Position numbers and translations under genes: made by a program. A stretch of 47,293 nucleotides of DNA from contig NZ_PTIV01000028.1 of NCBI RefSeq assembly GCF_002934325.1, positions 1-47,293 on the forward strand, read 5' to 3'. The DNA is from Marinobacter persicus. Lineage in GTDB: Bacteria; Pseudomonadota; Gammaproteobacteria; Pseudomonadales; Oleiphilaceae. Under the pieces are notes generated by a model. The model ran no database searches. It was not told the origin of the DNA and saw only the letters and a program-made list of their open reading frames with translations. Below are positions 28,783 to 39,274 of the stretch, piece after piece; position 1 is the first letter of the stretch; every line of letters starts with the position of its first letter.

Positions 28783-29553
28783 ATGCAGGTAACGATCAAG
28801 ACTCCCGAAGAAATTGAAAAGATGCGCGTAGCCGGCCGGCTGGCTGCCGAAGTTCTGGAAATGCTGGACGAACACGTCAAACCCGGCGTGACCACCGAGG
28901 AACTCGATCGACTCGCCCACGACTACATCGTCAATGAGCAGAAGGCCATCCCGGCGCCGCTCAATTACAAGGGGTTTCCGAAATCCATCTGCACCTCCGT
29001 CAATCATGTGGTGTGCCACGGCATCCCCACTGAAAAGAAGGTGCTGAAAGATGGCGACATCATCAACATCGATGTCACCGTCATCAAGGATGGCTACCAC
29101 GGCGATACCAGCAAGATGTGGATCGTTGGCAAACCCAAGCCCGGCACCGAACGCCTGATCCGTATCACTCAGGAATGCCTTTATAAAGGCATCGAACTGG
29201 TCAAGCCGGGCACCCGCCTTGGCGACATTGGCCATGCCATCCAGCAGCACGCCGAACGCCACCGCTATTCGGTCGTCCGCGACTTCTGCGGCCACGGCAT
29301 TGGCAAGGTATTCCACGAAGAACCGCAGGTTATGCACTATGGCAAGCCCGGCACCGGCTTTGAACTGAAAGAGGGAATGACCTTCACCATTGAGCCGATG
29401 ATCAACCAGGGGAAGTACCAGACCAAGGTTCTGGCCGATGGCTGGACGGCGGTCACCAAGGACCACAAGCTGTCCGCCCAGTGGGAGCACACCCTGTTGG
29501 TGACTGCGGACGGGTGCGAGGTGCTCACCAAACGCGCGGAAGAGTCGTTTTAA
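28783..29553 (+). CDS. map: Type I methionine aminopeptidase
   Basis: 256 residues; removes initiator methionine from nascent proteins in the cytoplasm. The dinuclear-metal ligands are recognisable in NIDVTVIKDGYHGDTS (two Asp), FCGHGIGKVFHEEP (His), TFTIEPM (Glu) and WEHTLLV (Glu), and substrate His in NHVVCHGIP. AGGAAG precedes the ATG. It is divergent from rpsB, the usual arrangement, and the glnD GTG follows its stop with no gap. Confidence 0.97.
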   Translation: MQVTIKTPEEIEKMRVAGRLAAEVLEMLDEHVKPGVTTEELDRLAHDYIVNEQKAIPAPLNYKGFPKSICTSVNHVVCHGIPTEKKVLKDGDIINIDVTVIKDGYHGDTSKMWIVGKPKPGTERLIRITQECLYKGIELVKPGTRLGDIGHAIQQHAERHRYSVVRDFCGHGIGKVFHEEPQVMHYGKPGTGFELKEGMTFTIEPMINQGKYQTKVLADGWTAVTKDHKLSAQWEHTLLVTADGCEVLTKRAEESF

Positions 29554-32205
29554 GTGGCCAGGGGCGAGCTGGAACACCATATCAGCCACGATACCTCGCC
29601 GGTCGGCGCGGCGCGGCAGTTACTCCGGGAAAGTTACGATGCCGATGCCGAAGCCTTCCGACAAGGCGCTGATGTCCGGGCACTCGTCCATTCCCGCGCC
29701 AACACCGTCGATCGGGTCCTGCGCCTGATCTGGGACCGCTACCCCTTCTCCCACTCGCCCGATATTGCCCTGATTGCCGTGGGCGGCTACGGCCGGGGCG
29801 AGCTGCATCCGCATTCCGACATCGACCTGCTCATCCTCACCCGGCATAACATTGAGCCTGAATGGCAGGAAGACTTAAGCGCTTTCGTGACCCTGCTCTG
29901 GGATCTCAAGCTGGACATTGGCCACAGCGTGCGCAGCATGGACGAATCCATCGCCTCGGCCCGGGATGACATCACCATTCTGACCAACCTGCTGGAGACC
30001 CGCACCATTGCCGGCCCGGACAGCCTGCGTGCCGAGCTTAGCGAGAAGGTCTACTCGGACGACGTCAGCACAGACCGCGAATATTTCCTGGCCAAACGGG
30101 CAGAGCAGAAACATCGCCACAAGAAGTACGGCGATACCGAATACAACCTGGAGCCCAACGTCAAAGGCTCCCCGGGCGCCCTGCGGGACATCCAGACCAT
30201 TGGCTGGATTACCAAGCGCCACTTTGGCCTGCAGAACATTGCCGATCTCACCCATTTCAGCATCCTCACCACCGAAGAGCACGACATCCTCTACCGGGGT
30301 GAAACGTTCCTCTGGCGCCTGAGATACGGGCTGCAGTTAATCGCCGATCGCAACGAGAACCGGCTGCTGTTTGACCACCAGCGCGCCCTGGCGGAAATGC
30401 TGGGTTACCACGATGAAGGCAAACGCCTGGGCGTGGAACTGATGATGCAGCAGTACTACCGTACAGTGCTGGCTCTGGCCGAGCTGGCGGATGTGATCCT
30501 GCAGTACTACGACGAAGCCATCCTGGCCGGCGATGGTGAAGACGACATCCGCCCACTGAACAAACGCTTCCAGGTCCGAAACCGCTATATTGAAGCAATC
30601 AACAGCCAGGTCTTCGCCTACGCGCCCTACGCGATCATGGAAATATTCGTGCTGATGGCCCAGCACCCCGAGATCAAAGGCATTCGCGCGACCACCATTC
30701 GTTCGCTGCGGGCCCACCGACACCTGATCGATGACGCGTTCCGCTCCGACCTGGCCGTGACCACCCTGTTCATGGAGCTTCTACGCACACCGCACGCCCT
30801 GGACAAGACCCTGTCGGCCATGAAGAAATACAATGTGCTGGGCCGTTATTTGCCCGAATTTGGCCAGATCATTGGCCAGATGCAGCACGATCTGTTTCAT
30901 ATTTTTACGGTCGACACCCACACCATGCGGGTCATCCGCAACATGTCGCGACTGGCCAGTGGTGAAGCCGGGGCGGACGATTTCCCGTTGGCAAAGAGGT
31001 TGATTACTCGCCTGCCCAAACTGGAAACGCTCTACATCGCCGGCCTCTACCACGATGTGGCCAAGGGCCGGGGCGGAGACCACTCCGAGCTGGGCGCCGT
31101 GGATGCCGCCGAGTTCTGCAAACGCCATCACCTGAGTGAACGCGATACCCAACTGGTGTCCTGGCTGGTGGAAAACCACCTGCTGATGTCCATGACTGCC
31201 CAGCGCAAGGACATCTCCGACCCGGACATCATCCAGGCCTTCGCACGGGCCATGCCCAGCCAGGCGCACCTGGACTACCTGTACATCCTGACCGTGTGCG
31301 ACATCAGCGCCACCAACCCCAAGCTATGGAACACCTGGCGCGCCTCACTGCTGCGCCAGCTTTATGTGGAAGCCAAGCGCGCTCTTCGCCGGGGCACCGA
31401 CAACCCGGTGAACCGCCAGGACTGGATTCGGGCCACCCGGGAAGAAGCACGGCAGATCCTCCATGCCCAGAACATCACCGACGAACAGATCGACCAGGTC
31501 TGGAAAACGGTGGATGAGGACTATTTTCTGCAGGATTCCACCGTCGATATTGCCTGGCAGACCGCGGCCATTGTCAGCCATGGCGACGATCCCGATCCGC
31601 TGGTGCTGATTCGCGATACCCGGGGCGGCCCCACCGACGGCTATTCCCAGATCATCATTTACGTGAAAGACCGGGTGGCCCTGTTCGCTGCCACCACGGC
31701 GGTGCTGGAGCAACTGAACCTGAACATCGTTGATGCCCGCATCAACTCCACCGACGACGGCCCCTACTCCATCAGTTCCTACGTGGTACTGGATGAACAG
31801 GGCCAGCCGCTGGGCATCGACCCCGCCCGTAAAGAACGAGTGCGCACGCGGCTGATCGAAGAGCTGGACGACCCCGAAGACTACCCGGACATCATCCACC
31901 GGCGCACGCCCCGACAACTCAAGCACTTCGCGTTCCCGACCGAAGTGACCCTGTCGAACGACACCATCAACCAACGCACCGTAATGGAAGTGATCACGCC
32001 GGACCGCCCCGGCCTGCTGGCTCGCATTGGCCAGGTCTTGCTGGAGCACCGGGTACGCCTGACCAACGCCAAGATTGCCACTCTCGGTGAGCGGGTGGAA
32101 GACGTCTTTTTCATCACTGACGAACACGGTGCGCCTCTGCGGGACGTAGAGGTTTGCCAGGCCCTGCAACGGGACCTCTCGAAAATGCTGGACGATATTC
32201 AATGA
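29554..32205 (+). CDS. glnD: PII uridylyltransferase / uridylyl-removing enzyme
   Basis: An 883-residue nitrogen sensor that adds UMP to PII when glutamine is low and removes it when glutamine is high. A nucleotidyltransferase domain has GGYGRGELHPHSDIDLLI near residues 76-93 (G-rich loop plus DxD). An HD hydrolase domain has YHDVAKGRGGDHSE near 497-510. Two ACT domains lie at about 695-780 and 805-883. The start is a GTG directly after the map stop. Its stop overlaps the dapC start (ATGA, 32202-32205). Confidence 0.97.
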   Translation: MARGELEHHISHDTSPVGAARQLLRESYDADAEAFRQGADVRALVHSRANTVDRVLRLIWDRYPFSHSPDIALIAVGGYGRGELHPHSDIDLLILTRHNIEPEWQEDLSAFVTLLWDLKLDIGHSVRSMDESIASARDDITILTNLLETRTIAGPDSLRAELSEKVYSDDVSTDREYFLAKRAEQKHRHKKYGDTEYNLEPNVKGSPGALRDIQTIGWITKRHFGLQNIADLTHFSILTTEEHDILYRGETFLWRLRYGLQLIADRNENRLLFDHQRALAEMLGYHDEGKRLGVELMMQQYYRTVLALAELADVILQYYDEAILAGDGEDDIRPLNKRFQVRNRYIEAINSQVFAYAPYAIMEIFVLMAQHPEIKGIRATTIRSLRAHRHLIDDAFRSDLAVTTLFMELLRTPHALDKTLSAMKKYNVLGRYLPEFGQIIGQMQHDLFHIFTVDTHTMRVIRNMSRLASGEAGADDFPLAKRLITRLPKLETLYIAGLYHDVAKGRGGDHSELGAVDAAEFCKRHHLSERDTQLVSWLVENHLLMSMTAQRKDISDPDIIQAFARAMPSQAHLDYLYILTVCDISATNPKLWNTWRASLLRQLYVEAKRALRRGTDNPVNRQDWIRATREEARQILHAQNITDEQIDQVWKTVDEDYFLQDSTVDIAWQTAAIVSHGDDPDPLVLIRDTRGGPTDGYSQIIIYVKDRVALFAATTAVLEQLNLNIVDARINSTDDGPYSISSYVVLDEQGQPLGIDPARKERVRTRLIEELDDPEDYPDIIHRRTPRQLKHFAFPTEVTLSNDTINQRTVMEVITPDRPGLLARIGQVLLEHRVRLTNAKIATLGERVEDVFFITDEHGAPLRDVEVCQALQRDLSKMLDDIQ

Positions 32206-33404
32206 ATTCAAATCTTGACCGATTGCACCCCTACCCCTTTGAAAAACTGGCCAAATTGAAGGCCGGCATTGCCATTCCCGAGCACCTTTCCCCGATTTCC
32301 CTGGGGATTGGCGAGCCGAAGCACCCAGCGCCCGCGTTCGTAAAGCAGATAATTGCCGACAATCTGGATAAGCTGGCCAACTATCCCACCACCAAGGGTA
32401 CGGATGAGTTGCGCGAGGCCATGGCCAGCTGGGCCACCCGTCGCTTCCAGTTGGCAGAAGGCACACTGGACCCCGCAGCCAACATTGTGCCGGTGAACGG
32501 TACCCGCGAGGGCATTTTCTCCCTGGTGCAGGCGCTGATCGACAACAGCAAGCCGGCCACCGTGGTCAGCCCCAATCCCTTCTACCAGATCTACGAAGGC
32601 GCGGCCTTCCTGGCGGGCGCGGACCCGGTATACCTGGCCTGCGACGCCAACAACGGTTTCATCCCGGATTTCGAGGCGGTGCCGGACAGCGTCTGGCAGG
32701 ACTGCCAGCTGCTGTTCCTGTGCTCCCCGGGCAATCCCAGCGGGGCGGTAATGCCGCGCGAAACGCTGGTGAAGGTGATCGAACTGGCCGACAAACACGA
32801 CTTCGTGATTGCCTCCGACGAATGCTACTCGGAGCTTTACCCGGACGAAGCCAACGCCCCCGAAGGTCTGCTGCAGACCTGCGCGGCCATTGGCCGGAAT
32901 GATTTCAAACGCTGCATTGTTTTCCACAGCCTGTCCAAGCGCAGCAACCTGCCGGGCCTGCGCTCCGGCTTCGTGGCCGGCGATGCCGACGTGCTGACCG
33001 GGTACCTGAAGTACCGGACCTACCACGGCTGCGCCATGCCCATCCACAACCAACTGGCCAGCATTGCCGCCTGGAACGATGAGGATCACGTGCGGGAAAA
33101 CCGCGCCGCCTACCGCGCCAAGTTCGAGGCCGTGGTACCCATCCTGCGGGAAGTCATGAACGTGGACTACCCGGACGCCGGCTTCTACCTCTGGCCGGAA
33201 ACGCCCATGAGCGATGAAACCTTCGCCCGTGAACTGTCCGCGCAGCAGAACGTACATGTACTACCCGGCCGCTACCTCTCCCGCACCGTGGATGGCCATA
33301 ATCCCGGCGAGAACCGCGTCAGGATGGCACTGGTGGCCCCGCTGGAGGAGTGCGTTGAAGCGGCGAGGCGGATTGTGGACTTTGTAAAAGGTTTTGAAAA
33401 ATGA
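32202..33404 (+). CDS. dapC: Succinyldiaminopimelate transaminase
   Basis: A 400-residue fold-type I PLP aminotransferase. Glycine-rich and Asn/Asp/Tyr cofactor contacts are seen in VNGTREGIFSL, SPGNPSGAV and ASDECYSELY, and the PLP lysine is in HSLSKRSNLPGLRSG. Family membership alone would leave the substrate open. The position next to dapD and dapE argues for N-succinyl-2-amino-6-oxopimelate in lysine and diaminopimelate synthesis. The ATG start at 32202 overlaps glnD by 4 nt, and the stop overlaps the following yffB-like gene by 4 nt. Confidence 0.93.
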   Translation: MNSNLDRLHPYPFEKLAKLKAGIAIPEHLSPISLGIGEPKHPAPAFVKQIIADNLDKLANYPTTKGTDELREAMASWATRRFQLAEGTLDPAANIVPVNGTREGIFSLVQALIDNSKPATVVSPNPFYQIYEGAAFLAGADPVYLACDANNGFIPDFEAVPDSVWQDCQLLFLCSPGNPSGAVMPRETLVKVIELADKHDFVIASDECYSELYPDEANAPEGLLQTCAAIGRNDFKRCIVFHSLSKRSNLPGLRSGFVAGDADVLTGYLKYRTYHGCAMPIHNQLASIAAWNDEDHVRENRAAYRAKFEAVVPILREVMNVDYPDAGFYLWPETPMSDETFARELSAQQNVHVLPGRYLSRTVDGHNPGENRVRMALVAPLEECVEAARRIVDFVKGFEK

Positions 33405-33742
33405 AGCTCTACGGCATCAGGAATTGCGACACCGTGAAAAAAGCCCGCAAGTGGCTGAATGAAAACGGCATCGCCCATGACTTCCACGATTTCAAGAAAG
33501 ACGGCCTCACCAGCGAAAAGCTGAGCGAGTGGGAACAGGCCGTCGGCTGGGAAGCACTGATCAACAAGCGCGGCACCACCTGGCGCAAACTTCCCGAAGA
33601 GGTTCGTGATACCATTGCCGCCCAAAGTGCCCACGAGATCATGCTGGAGAATCCCTCCATCATTAAACGCCCGGTTGTGGAACGTGAGGGCGACATAACC
33701 GTGGGCTTCAACGCGGACCAGTGGGCTGCGTGGGCTGACTGA
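33401..33742 (+). CDS. ArsC/Spx-family protein, YffB-like
   Basis: 113 residues with the thioredoxin-like ArsC fold: MKLYGIRNCDTVKKARKWL holds the single N-terminal Cys, and KRPVVEREG is the conserved Arg-Pro segment. Arsenate reduction is unlikely. In E. coli the homologue yffB also sits directly upstream of dapE, and its role is unsettled (a glutathione-dependent thiol reductase has been suggested). Coupled to dapC by an ATGA overlap. It is followed by the first nested palindrome. Confidence 0.9.
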   Translation: MKLYGIRNCDTVKKARKWLNENGIAHDFHDFKKDGLTSEKLSEWEQAVGWEALINKRGTTWRKLPEEVRDTIAAQSAHEIMLENPSIIKRPVVEREGDITVGFNADQWAAWAD

Positions 33743-33748
33743 TTTTCA

Positions 33749-33941
33749 GCCACGGAATCCACGGAAGAACACGGGAATAAAAGATGAAAGGGTTTTTTAG
33801 CCACTAAATCCACGAAAGAACACGAAATTTAAAAAACGACAAGCCTTTGTCTTTAATCATTTTTTAGTGTTCTTTCGTGGGTTTCGTGGCCAAACCGTCT
33901 TTGTCTTTTATTGTTCCGTGTTCTTCCGTGGATTCCGTGGC
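33749..33941. repeat. Nested palindromic repeat, copy A (upstream of dapD)
   Basis: The outer arms are a perfect 26-bp inverted repeat (33749-33774 and 33916-33941, starting GCCACGGAATCCACGG). The inner arms (33800-33823 and 33867-33890, starting GCCACTAAATCCACG) pair at 22 of 24 positions. Inner and outer arms are themselves variants of one sequence. An A/T-rich filler lies between. It starts 6 nt after the yffB-like stop and ends 34 nt before the dapD ATG. No protein is encoded by either strand. Confidence 0.9.
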
Positions 33942-33975
33942 AAAACTTTCTTCATTTTTTAGAGGAGCACATCAG

Positions 33976-35004
33976 ATGAGTTTTGCATTCGGCATTGGCA
34001 TCGGCACCCAGAACAAACAAGGCGAATGGCTGGAGGTTTTCTACCAGCAGCCGAGCCTGACCCCGGACAGAGACCTGATTGATGTGGTCGAATCCGCACT
34101 GGGCTACCAGGGTGGTAACCAGGCCATCAGCGTCACCGCCGAGCAACTGACCAAGCTGGCCGAATCCCTGCGCCAGATCGGCCAGACCGAACAGGCAAAA
34201 CTGGCTGAGACGGCCGCCAGCAGCAAGCGCCCGGTTGTGGTGACTGTTCTGGCTACCGACGACACCGCCTCCAGCACCCCCGAGGTGTACCTGAAGCTGC
34301 ACCTGATTTCCCATCGCCTGAAGAAGCCCCACGGTGTGAAACTGGACGGCATCTTCGCCCTGCTGCCCAACCTGGCCTGGACCAACGAAGGCGCGGTGGA
34401 TCTGAACGAACTGCCGGAGCGCCAGTTGCAGGCCCGCATGGAAGGCCGTGTTCTGGAAGTAAAATCCGTCGATAAATTCCCGCAGATGACCGACTACGTG
34501 GTTCCGGGTGGCGTGCGCATCGCCGACACCGCCCGCGTTCGCCTGGGCGCCTACGTGGGCGAAGGCACCACCGTAATGCACGAAGGGTTCATCAACTTCA
34601 ACGCCGGTACCGAAGGCACTTCCATGATCGAAGGCCGCATCTCCGCTGGCGTTATCATCGGCAAGGGCTCCGACCTGGGCGGCGGCTGCTCCACCATGGG
34701 CACCCTCTCTGGCGGCGGCAACATCATCATCTCCGTGGGCGAAAACTGCCTGATCGGCGCCAACGCCGGCATCGGCATCCCGCTGGGCGACCGCTGCACC
34801 GTCGAAGCCGGCCTGTACATCACCTCCGGCTCCAAGATCGCCCTGCTGGACGACAACAACGAGCTGGTGGAACTGGTCAAGGCCCGTGACCTGGCCAACA
34901 AGAGCGACCTGCTGTTCCGTCGTAACAGCCAGACCGGCGCGGTTGAGTGCAAAACCAACAAAACCGCCATCGAGCTGAACGAAGAACTGCACGCCAATAA
35001 CTAA
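33976..35004 (+). CDS. dapD: Tetrahydrodipicolinate N-succinyltransferase (long form)
   Basis: 342 residues, the long type seen in Pseudomonas and actinobacteria rather than the 274-residue E. coli form. It succinylates tetrahydrodipicolinate in the diaminopimelate pathway. The C-terminal half is a hexapeptide beta-helix (RIADTARVRLGAYVGEGT, MIEGRISAGVIIGKGSDLGG) with the NAGIGIPLGDRCTVEAG turn. GAGGAG lies 9 nt before the ATG at 33976; the frame upstream runs into repeat A and is not coding. The gene is bracketed by two nested palindromes. Confidence 0.96.
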   Translation: MSFAFGIGIGTQNKQGEWLEVFYQQPSLTPDRDLIDVVESALGYQGGNQAISVTAEQLTKLAESLRQIGQTEQAKLAETAASSKRPVVVTVLATDDTASSTPEVYLKLHLISHRLKKPHGVKLDGIFALLPNLAWTNEGAVDLNELPERQLQARMEGRVLEVKSVDKFPQMTDYVVPGGVRIADTARVRLGAYVGEGTTVMHEGFINFNAGTEGTSMIEGRISAGVIIGKGSDLGGGCSTMGTLSGGGNIIISVGENCLIGANAGIGIPLGDRCTVEAGLYITSGSKIALLDDNNELVELVKARDLANKSDLLFRRNSQTGAVECKTNKTAIELNEELHANN

Positions 35005-35044
35005 GGCGTGATTTCGCCAGGGAACGGCGAAATGGTATTGATTG

Positions 35045-36431
<1,387 letters not shown>

Positions 36432-36650
36432 TCAATAATGCGGAGGCGGTGTTTCGTCTTCTTCCTTTTTAATGTTGGAAGGCGAAATATCCTTCAGCTG
36501 CTTATGTAACATCTGCTTGGCATCCCACAGCTCCCGGATATCCAGCTCCTGCTTCGCCACCTGCTCACTCAAGGTGTTAATCACATCGTCCTGGAACGCC
36601 AAACGCATCTCCAGTTCCGCAATTCGTTGTTCCAACGCATTTTCACTCAT
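36432..36650 (-). CDS. slyX: SlyX family protein
   Basis: 72 residues, with ENALEQRIAELEMRLAFQDD and INTLSEQVAKQELDI forming heptads of a coiled coil, then a Pro/His tail (TPPPHY) as in other SlyX proteins. Function is unknown; the E. coli gene lies by slyD and was named for its position. Here it is convergent with dapE and divergent from the cold-shock-domain gene. Confidence 0.9.
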   Translation of the reverse strand: MSENALEQRIAELEMRLAFQDDVINTLSEQVAKQELDIRELWDAKQMLHKQLKDISPSNIKKEEDETPPPHY

Positions 36651-36770
36651 CAGGTTTGGTCAGCCCTTTCTGTAATCTGGTATCATGCCGCCTTTTACGG
36701 CCAGGCATGCCATGTTACCCGATGTCCGGCTTTTTATCGTTAGCGTCAACCCATGGAGAATATTCAGCCA

Positions 36771-37307
36771 ATGCGTAATCCAGCCAAAGCGATCCTTGTT
36801 TCCGTCCTGATCGCAATTCCGGCACCTTTTATCCTCGGCCTGCTTCTGACCAGCACCCCGGAACCACTTAAATTGCTGGCCCTTGGTGAAGGTCTTGAAG
36901 CCCTCGGCAGCACCGGCGGCCTGGCAGCCTACCTTATTGCCTTTGTTATCTTTGCCATTGCGGGCTTCATCGCCATTGCGCTTTCCGCAAAGCAGCAGGC
37001 AGCCGCACCCGCCCAGCAGCGCAAACAGGCACCGCAGCAGTCCAACCGTAACACTTCCTACGAGGAAGACGAGGATTATGACGACACCGCGCCAGAAGGC
37101 GACGAAGAAGGCACCGTTAAGTGGTTTAACGTGAAGAAAGGCTTCGGCTTTATCGTACGTGACGGCGGTGATGAGATCTTCGTGCATTTCCGCGCCATTC
37201 GTGGCCGTGGCCGTCGCGTTCTGCGCCAGGGCCAACTGGTGCGCTTCAACGTGGTGGAAGCCGAGAAAGGCCTGCAGGCGGACAACGTGTCCATCCTGAG
37301 TGACTGA
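36771..37307 (+). CDS. Membrane-anchored cold-shock-domain protein
   Basis: About 178 residues. Two hydrophobic helices at roughly 8-25 and 48-70 are followed by a Gln/Ala-rich and then strongly acidic linker (YEEDEDYDDTAPEGDEEG), and a C-terminal cold-shock domain. In the latter, GTVKWFNVKKGFGFI is RNP1 and DEIFVHFRAI is RNP2. The RNA-binding domain would face the cytoplasm. I prefer ATG 36771 because GGAGA lies about 10 nt upstream; ATG 36753 is an alternative without a binding site. It ends in a strong terminator. Tethering to the membrane is unusual for this domain; the role is unknown. Confidence 0.85.
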   Translation: MRNPAKAILVSVLIAIPAPFILGLLLTSTPEPLKLLALGEGLEALGSTGGLAAYLIAFVIFAIAGFIAIALSAKQQAAAPAQQRKQAPQQSNRNTSYEEDEDYDDTAPEGDEEGTVKWFNVKKGFGFIVRDGGDEIFVHFRAIRGRGRRVLRQGQLVRFNVVEAEKGLQADNVSILSD

Positions 37308-37345
37308 GCACCGTCACTTGTCCTGATTCCAGGGCTTCTCAATGC

Positions 37346-37376
37346 AAAAAGGCAGCTCCGGTGAGCTGCCTTTTTT
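37346..37376. terminator. Rho-independent terminator (bidirectional)
   Basis: The stem GGCAGCTC / GAGCTGCC (37351-37358, 37363-37370) has a CGGT loop, is followed by six Ts and preceded by five As. It can end both the cold-shock-domain gene and the leftward gene stopping at 37402. Confidence 0.9.
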
Positions 37377-37401
37377 GTATCTCAAGTGATGCAAAAAAAC
37401 G

Positions 37402-37803
37402 TCAGTTCCAAACCACCTTCTGCTCGCCCCGGTCATCCAGACGCCACCACTTCTCCTCTTCCACCGGATCACCCTCTTTCCAGTCGCCCGGACTGCAACG
37501 AATCTCTGTATCCATGGACCGCCACGCACTGCGGGCACAATCCAGGTCACTGTTCCAGGGCAGCACCTCTCCCTCCAGCAACAGGCAGGTAAAGCGCTTG
37601 CCGAAAGCGCCCGGATAAAGCGTAATGCGAAGACGCTCGCCACGGTAATACGCGATGCCTTTCACAACGTGGGACACATCACTGTCATCCAGAGTCAGTT
37701 GATCCAGCTGCCCTTTCAGCCAGCCGGAGACAGCTTCCGGCTCAAGGTCACGAATGTAAATTTCCAGGTCCTGCACCCGTGGACTCTCCCTGCGGTTGTT
37801 CAT
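37402..37803 (-). CDS. Uncharacterised protein of about 133 residues
   Basis: I do not recognise this family. The protein is soluble in appearance, mixed alpha/beta, with several Trp residues (SGWLKGQLDQL, LLLEGEVLPWN, EEEKWWRLDDRGEQKVVW) and no signal peptide or membrane helix. ATG 37803 is a possible start with a weak binding site. GTG 37776 has GGGAGAG 8 nt upstream and may be the true one. Either start overlaps the end of the upstream gene (by 56 or 29 nt), so the pair is probably co-translated and works together. Confidence 0.65.
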   Translation of the reverse strand: MNNRRESPRVQDLEIYIRDLEPEAVSGWLKGQLDQLTLDDSDVSHVVKGIAYYRGERLRITLYPGAFGKRFTCLLLEGEVLPWNSDLDCARSAWRSMDTEIRCSPGDWKEGDPVEEEKWWRLDDRGEQKVVWN

Positions 37804-39151
37804 GGTGGCCCACATAGTGAACCGGGCTGGTCGGTTCTGCAAGCGACAGTTGGGGCCATTCAGCCAGTAAATCCGACGTTTGCAGGCAGCGCAGGGTACC
37901 CGCCTGGTAACGTCTTTCCCACACCCTGTCCACTTTCGCCAGGCTAGCCTCCAGGCCTTTGATGCCCGGCTCCACTGGCGGCCAGTCGCCCTCCCGCGCC
38001 ATGGCCAGTAACGACTGGCTTTGCAGCGACTTTTGCTGTGCGCTCAAGGCCAGGCCTTCCACGGAACCCCGGCGGGCAAACAGGTCCAGGCGCGCCGCGG
38101 CGCGCTTCAGCCATTGCAGCAGAGAGCCGGGTGTTAAACCATGTCGGGCCGCCCCGGCCACGGCTTCCTCCAGGGCTTCCGCGCTTAAATGAATGCCCCA
38201 ACGCTTTTCAATGGCCGGTTGATGCGCGAGAACAATAGCGAAGTGTTGAGCGGTGCTGACCGACGGTGCCGGGTAATCCTGGACATCCCGACCCAGCAAG
38301 CGGGCGATGCGACGTAGCGCACGGCGATCGGTGGCCTGCTCCCGGCTTGCCAACAACACAGGGCCACGCCATTGCACCAACAGGTCGGCGAGAGCGGACC
38401 CGGTCCGTACCAGCAACACCAACAGGTCCGAAGGCGAAGTGTGGTCCAGAATCAGGGTCGGCCAGCTCTGTTGTGATGCAGCCCCCTGGCAAATCAACAG
38501 CCGATCCTGGCAGGCCCGAATATCGTTTTCACTCCGGGCATTGACCATGACTGCCTCCAGGCCCGGTGTATTGGTCAATAACTGGAGCCAGGACGTCTTG
38601 CCAAGACCCGCCGGTCCATGTACCCAGGCCAACACGTTGGGCGAAGTCGCCAGCATAACGGATACATCCTCTGCCAACTGTTGCCAGGGCAAATCGGTCA
38701 TGATGGGGCGAACGGATTCGGCATCTGCCGGTACAGCGGGAATCGGCTCGTTGGGCCAGCGCTGCACCAACTCCAGGACCGCCACATAGGCCCTATCCTG
38801 CAGTCGCTCGCAATCCCGGGCCAGGACTTTCAGCAATTGCGGCCACTCCAGCCAGGCCGCTGGCGTTACTTCCCGGGCCCGGGAGAGCCAATAGACCAGC
38901 TGTGAGGATAACTGGCCGTCGTTATGCACTTCCGCGACAACGGGCTGTTCACCCTGAATAGTACGCACCAGCTCGTCAAGATCAACACCCTGACGCACCA
39001 GAAACGGCGTAATGGCGGGAATGGCGTCCAGCAACGCCAGTAGAAAATCTTCGGCGGTAATCACATAACCGCCGTGGCGGGCGACGGTGTCGCGGGCAAG
39101 CAACAGCGCCGTCTGGCATTCCGGTGCCAGACATTGTTGCCAGTCTTCCAT
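37748..39151 (-). CDS. Clp-N-like domain plus degenerate AAA ATPase
   Basis: 467 residues from the ATG at 39151, with AAGGAG 7 nt upstream (the open frame continues to 39250). Residues about 1-140 resemble a doubled Clp N domain (TALLLARDTVARHGG, VITAEDFLLALLD), the substrate and adaptor module of ClpA/ClpB. Next comes a P-loop, VHGPAGLGKTSWLQL, near 180-195. The Walker B candidate TLILDHTSPSD has His where AAA+ proteins have Glu. There is no second AAA module and no clear sensor 2. It could be a ClpA-derived adaptor or a nucleotide-binding regulator. Its end overlaps the next gene. Function unknown. Confidence 0.7.
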   Translation of the reverse strand: MEDWQQCLAPECQTALLLARDTVARHGGYVITAEDFLLALLDAIPAITPFLVRQGVDLDELVRTIQGEQPVVAEVHNDGQLSSQLVYWLSRAREVTPAAWLEWPQLLKVLARDCERLQDRAYVAVLELVQRWPNEPIPAVPADAESVRPIMTDLPWQQLAEDVSVMLATSPNVLAWVHGPAGLGKTSWLQLLTNTPGLEAVMVNARSENDIRACQDRLLICQGAASQQSWPTLILDHTSPSDLLVLLVRTGSALADLLVQWRGPVLLASREQATDRRALRRIARLLGRDVQDYPAPSVSTAQHFAIVLAHQPAIEKRWGIHLSAEALEEAVAGAARHGLTPGSLLQWLKRAAARLDLFARRGSVEGLALSAQQKSLQSQSLLAMAREGDWPPVEPGIKGLEASLAKVDRVWERRYQAGTLRCLQTSDLLAEWPQLSLAEPTSPVHYVGHHEQPQGESTGAGPGNLHS

Positions 39152-39274
39152 GGCATGGCTCCTTCCGTGGTTTGGCTGCATCGTCCTGATGATTGAAGGG
39201 AGTTTATGACGATTCCGGGCAAGCTCACAAGTAATCACCGTATAACTCAAGGAATGCTACTCACTTGAGCCCTT

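Noticed and set aside
33401..33742. Arsenate reductase for the ArsC-family gene
   Set aside because: No ars operon is present, and its position in a dap cluster matches YffB-type proteins, for which arsenate reduction is not expected.
33749..33941. CRISPR array suggested by repeated CCACG-containing blocks
   Set aside because: The blocks are paired inverted repeats, not regularly spaced direct repeats with unique spacers, and no cas genes are present.
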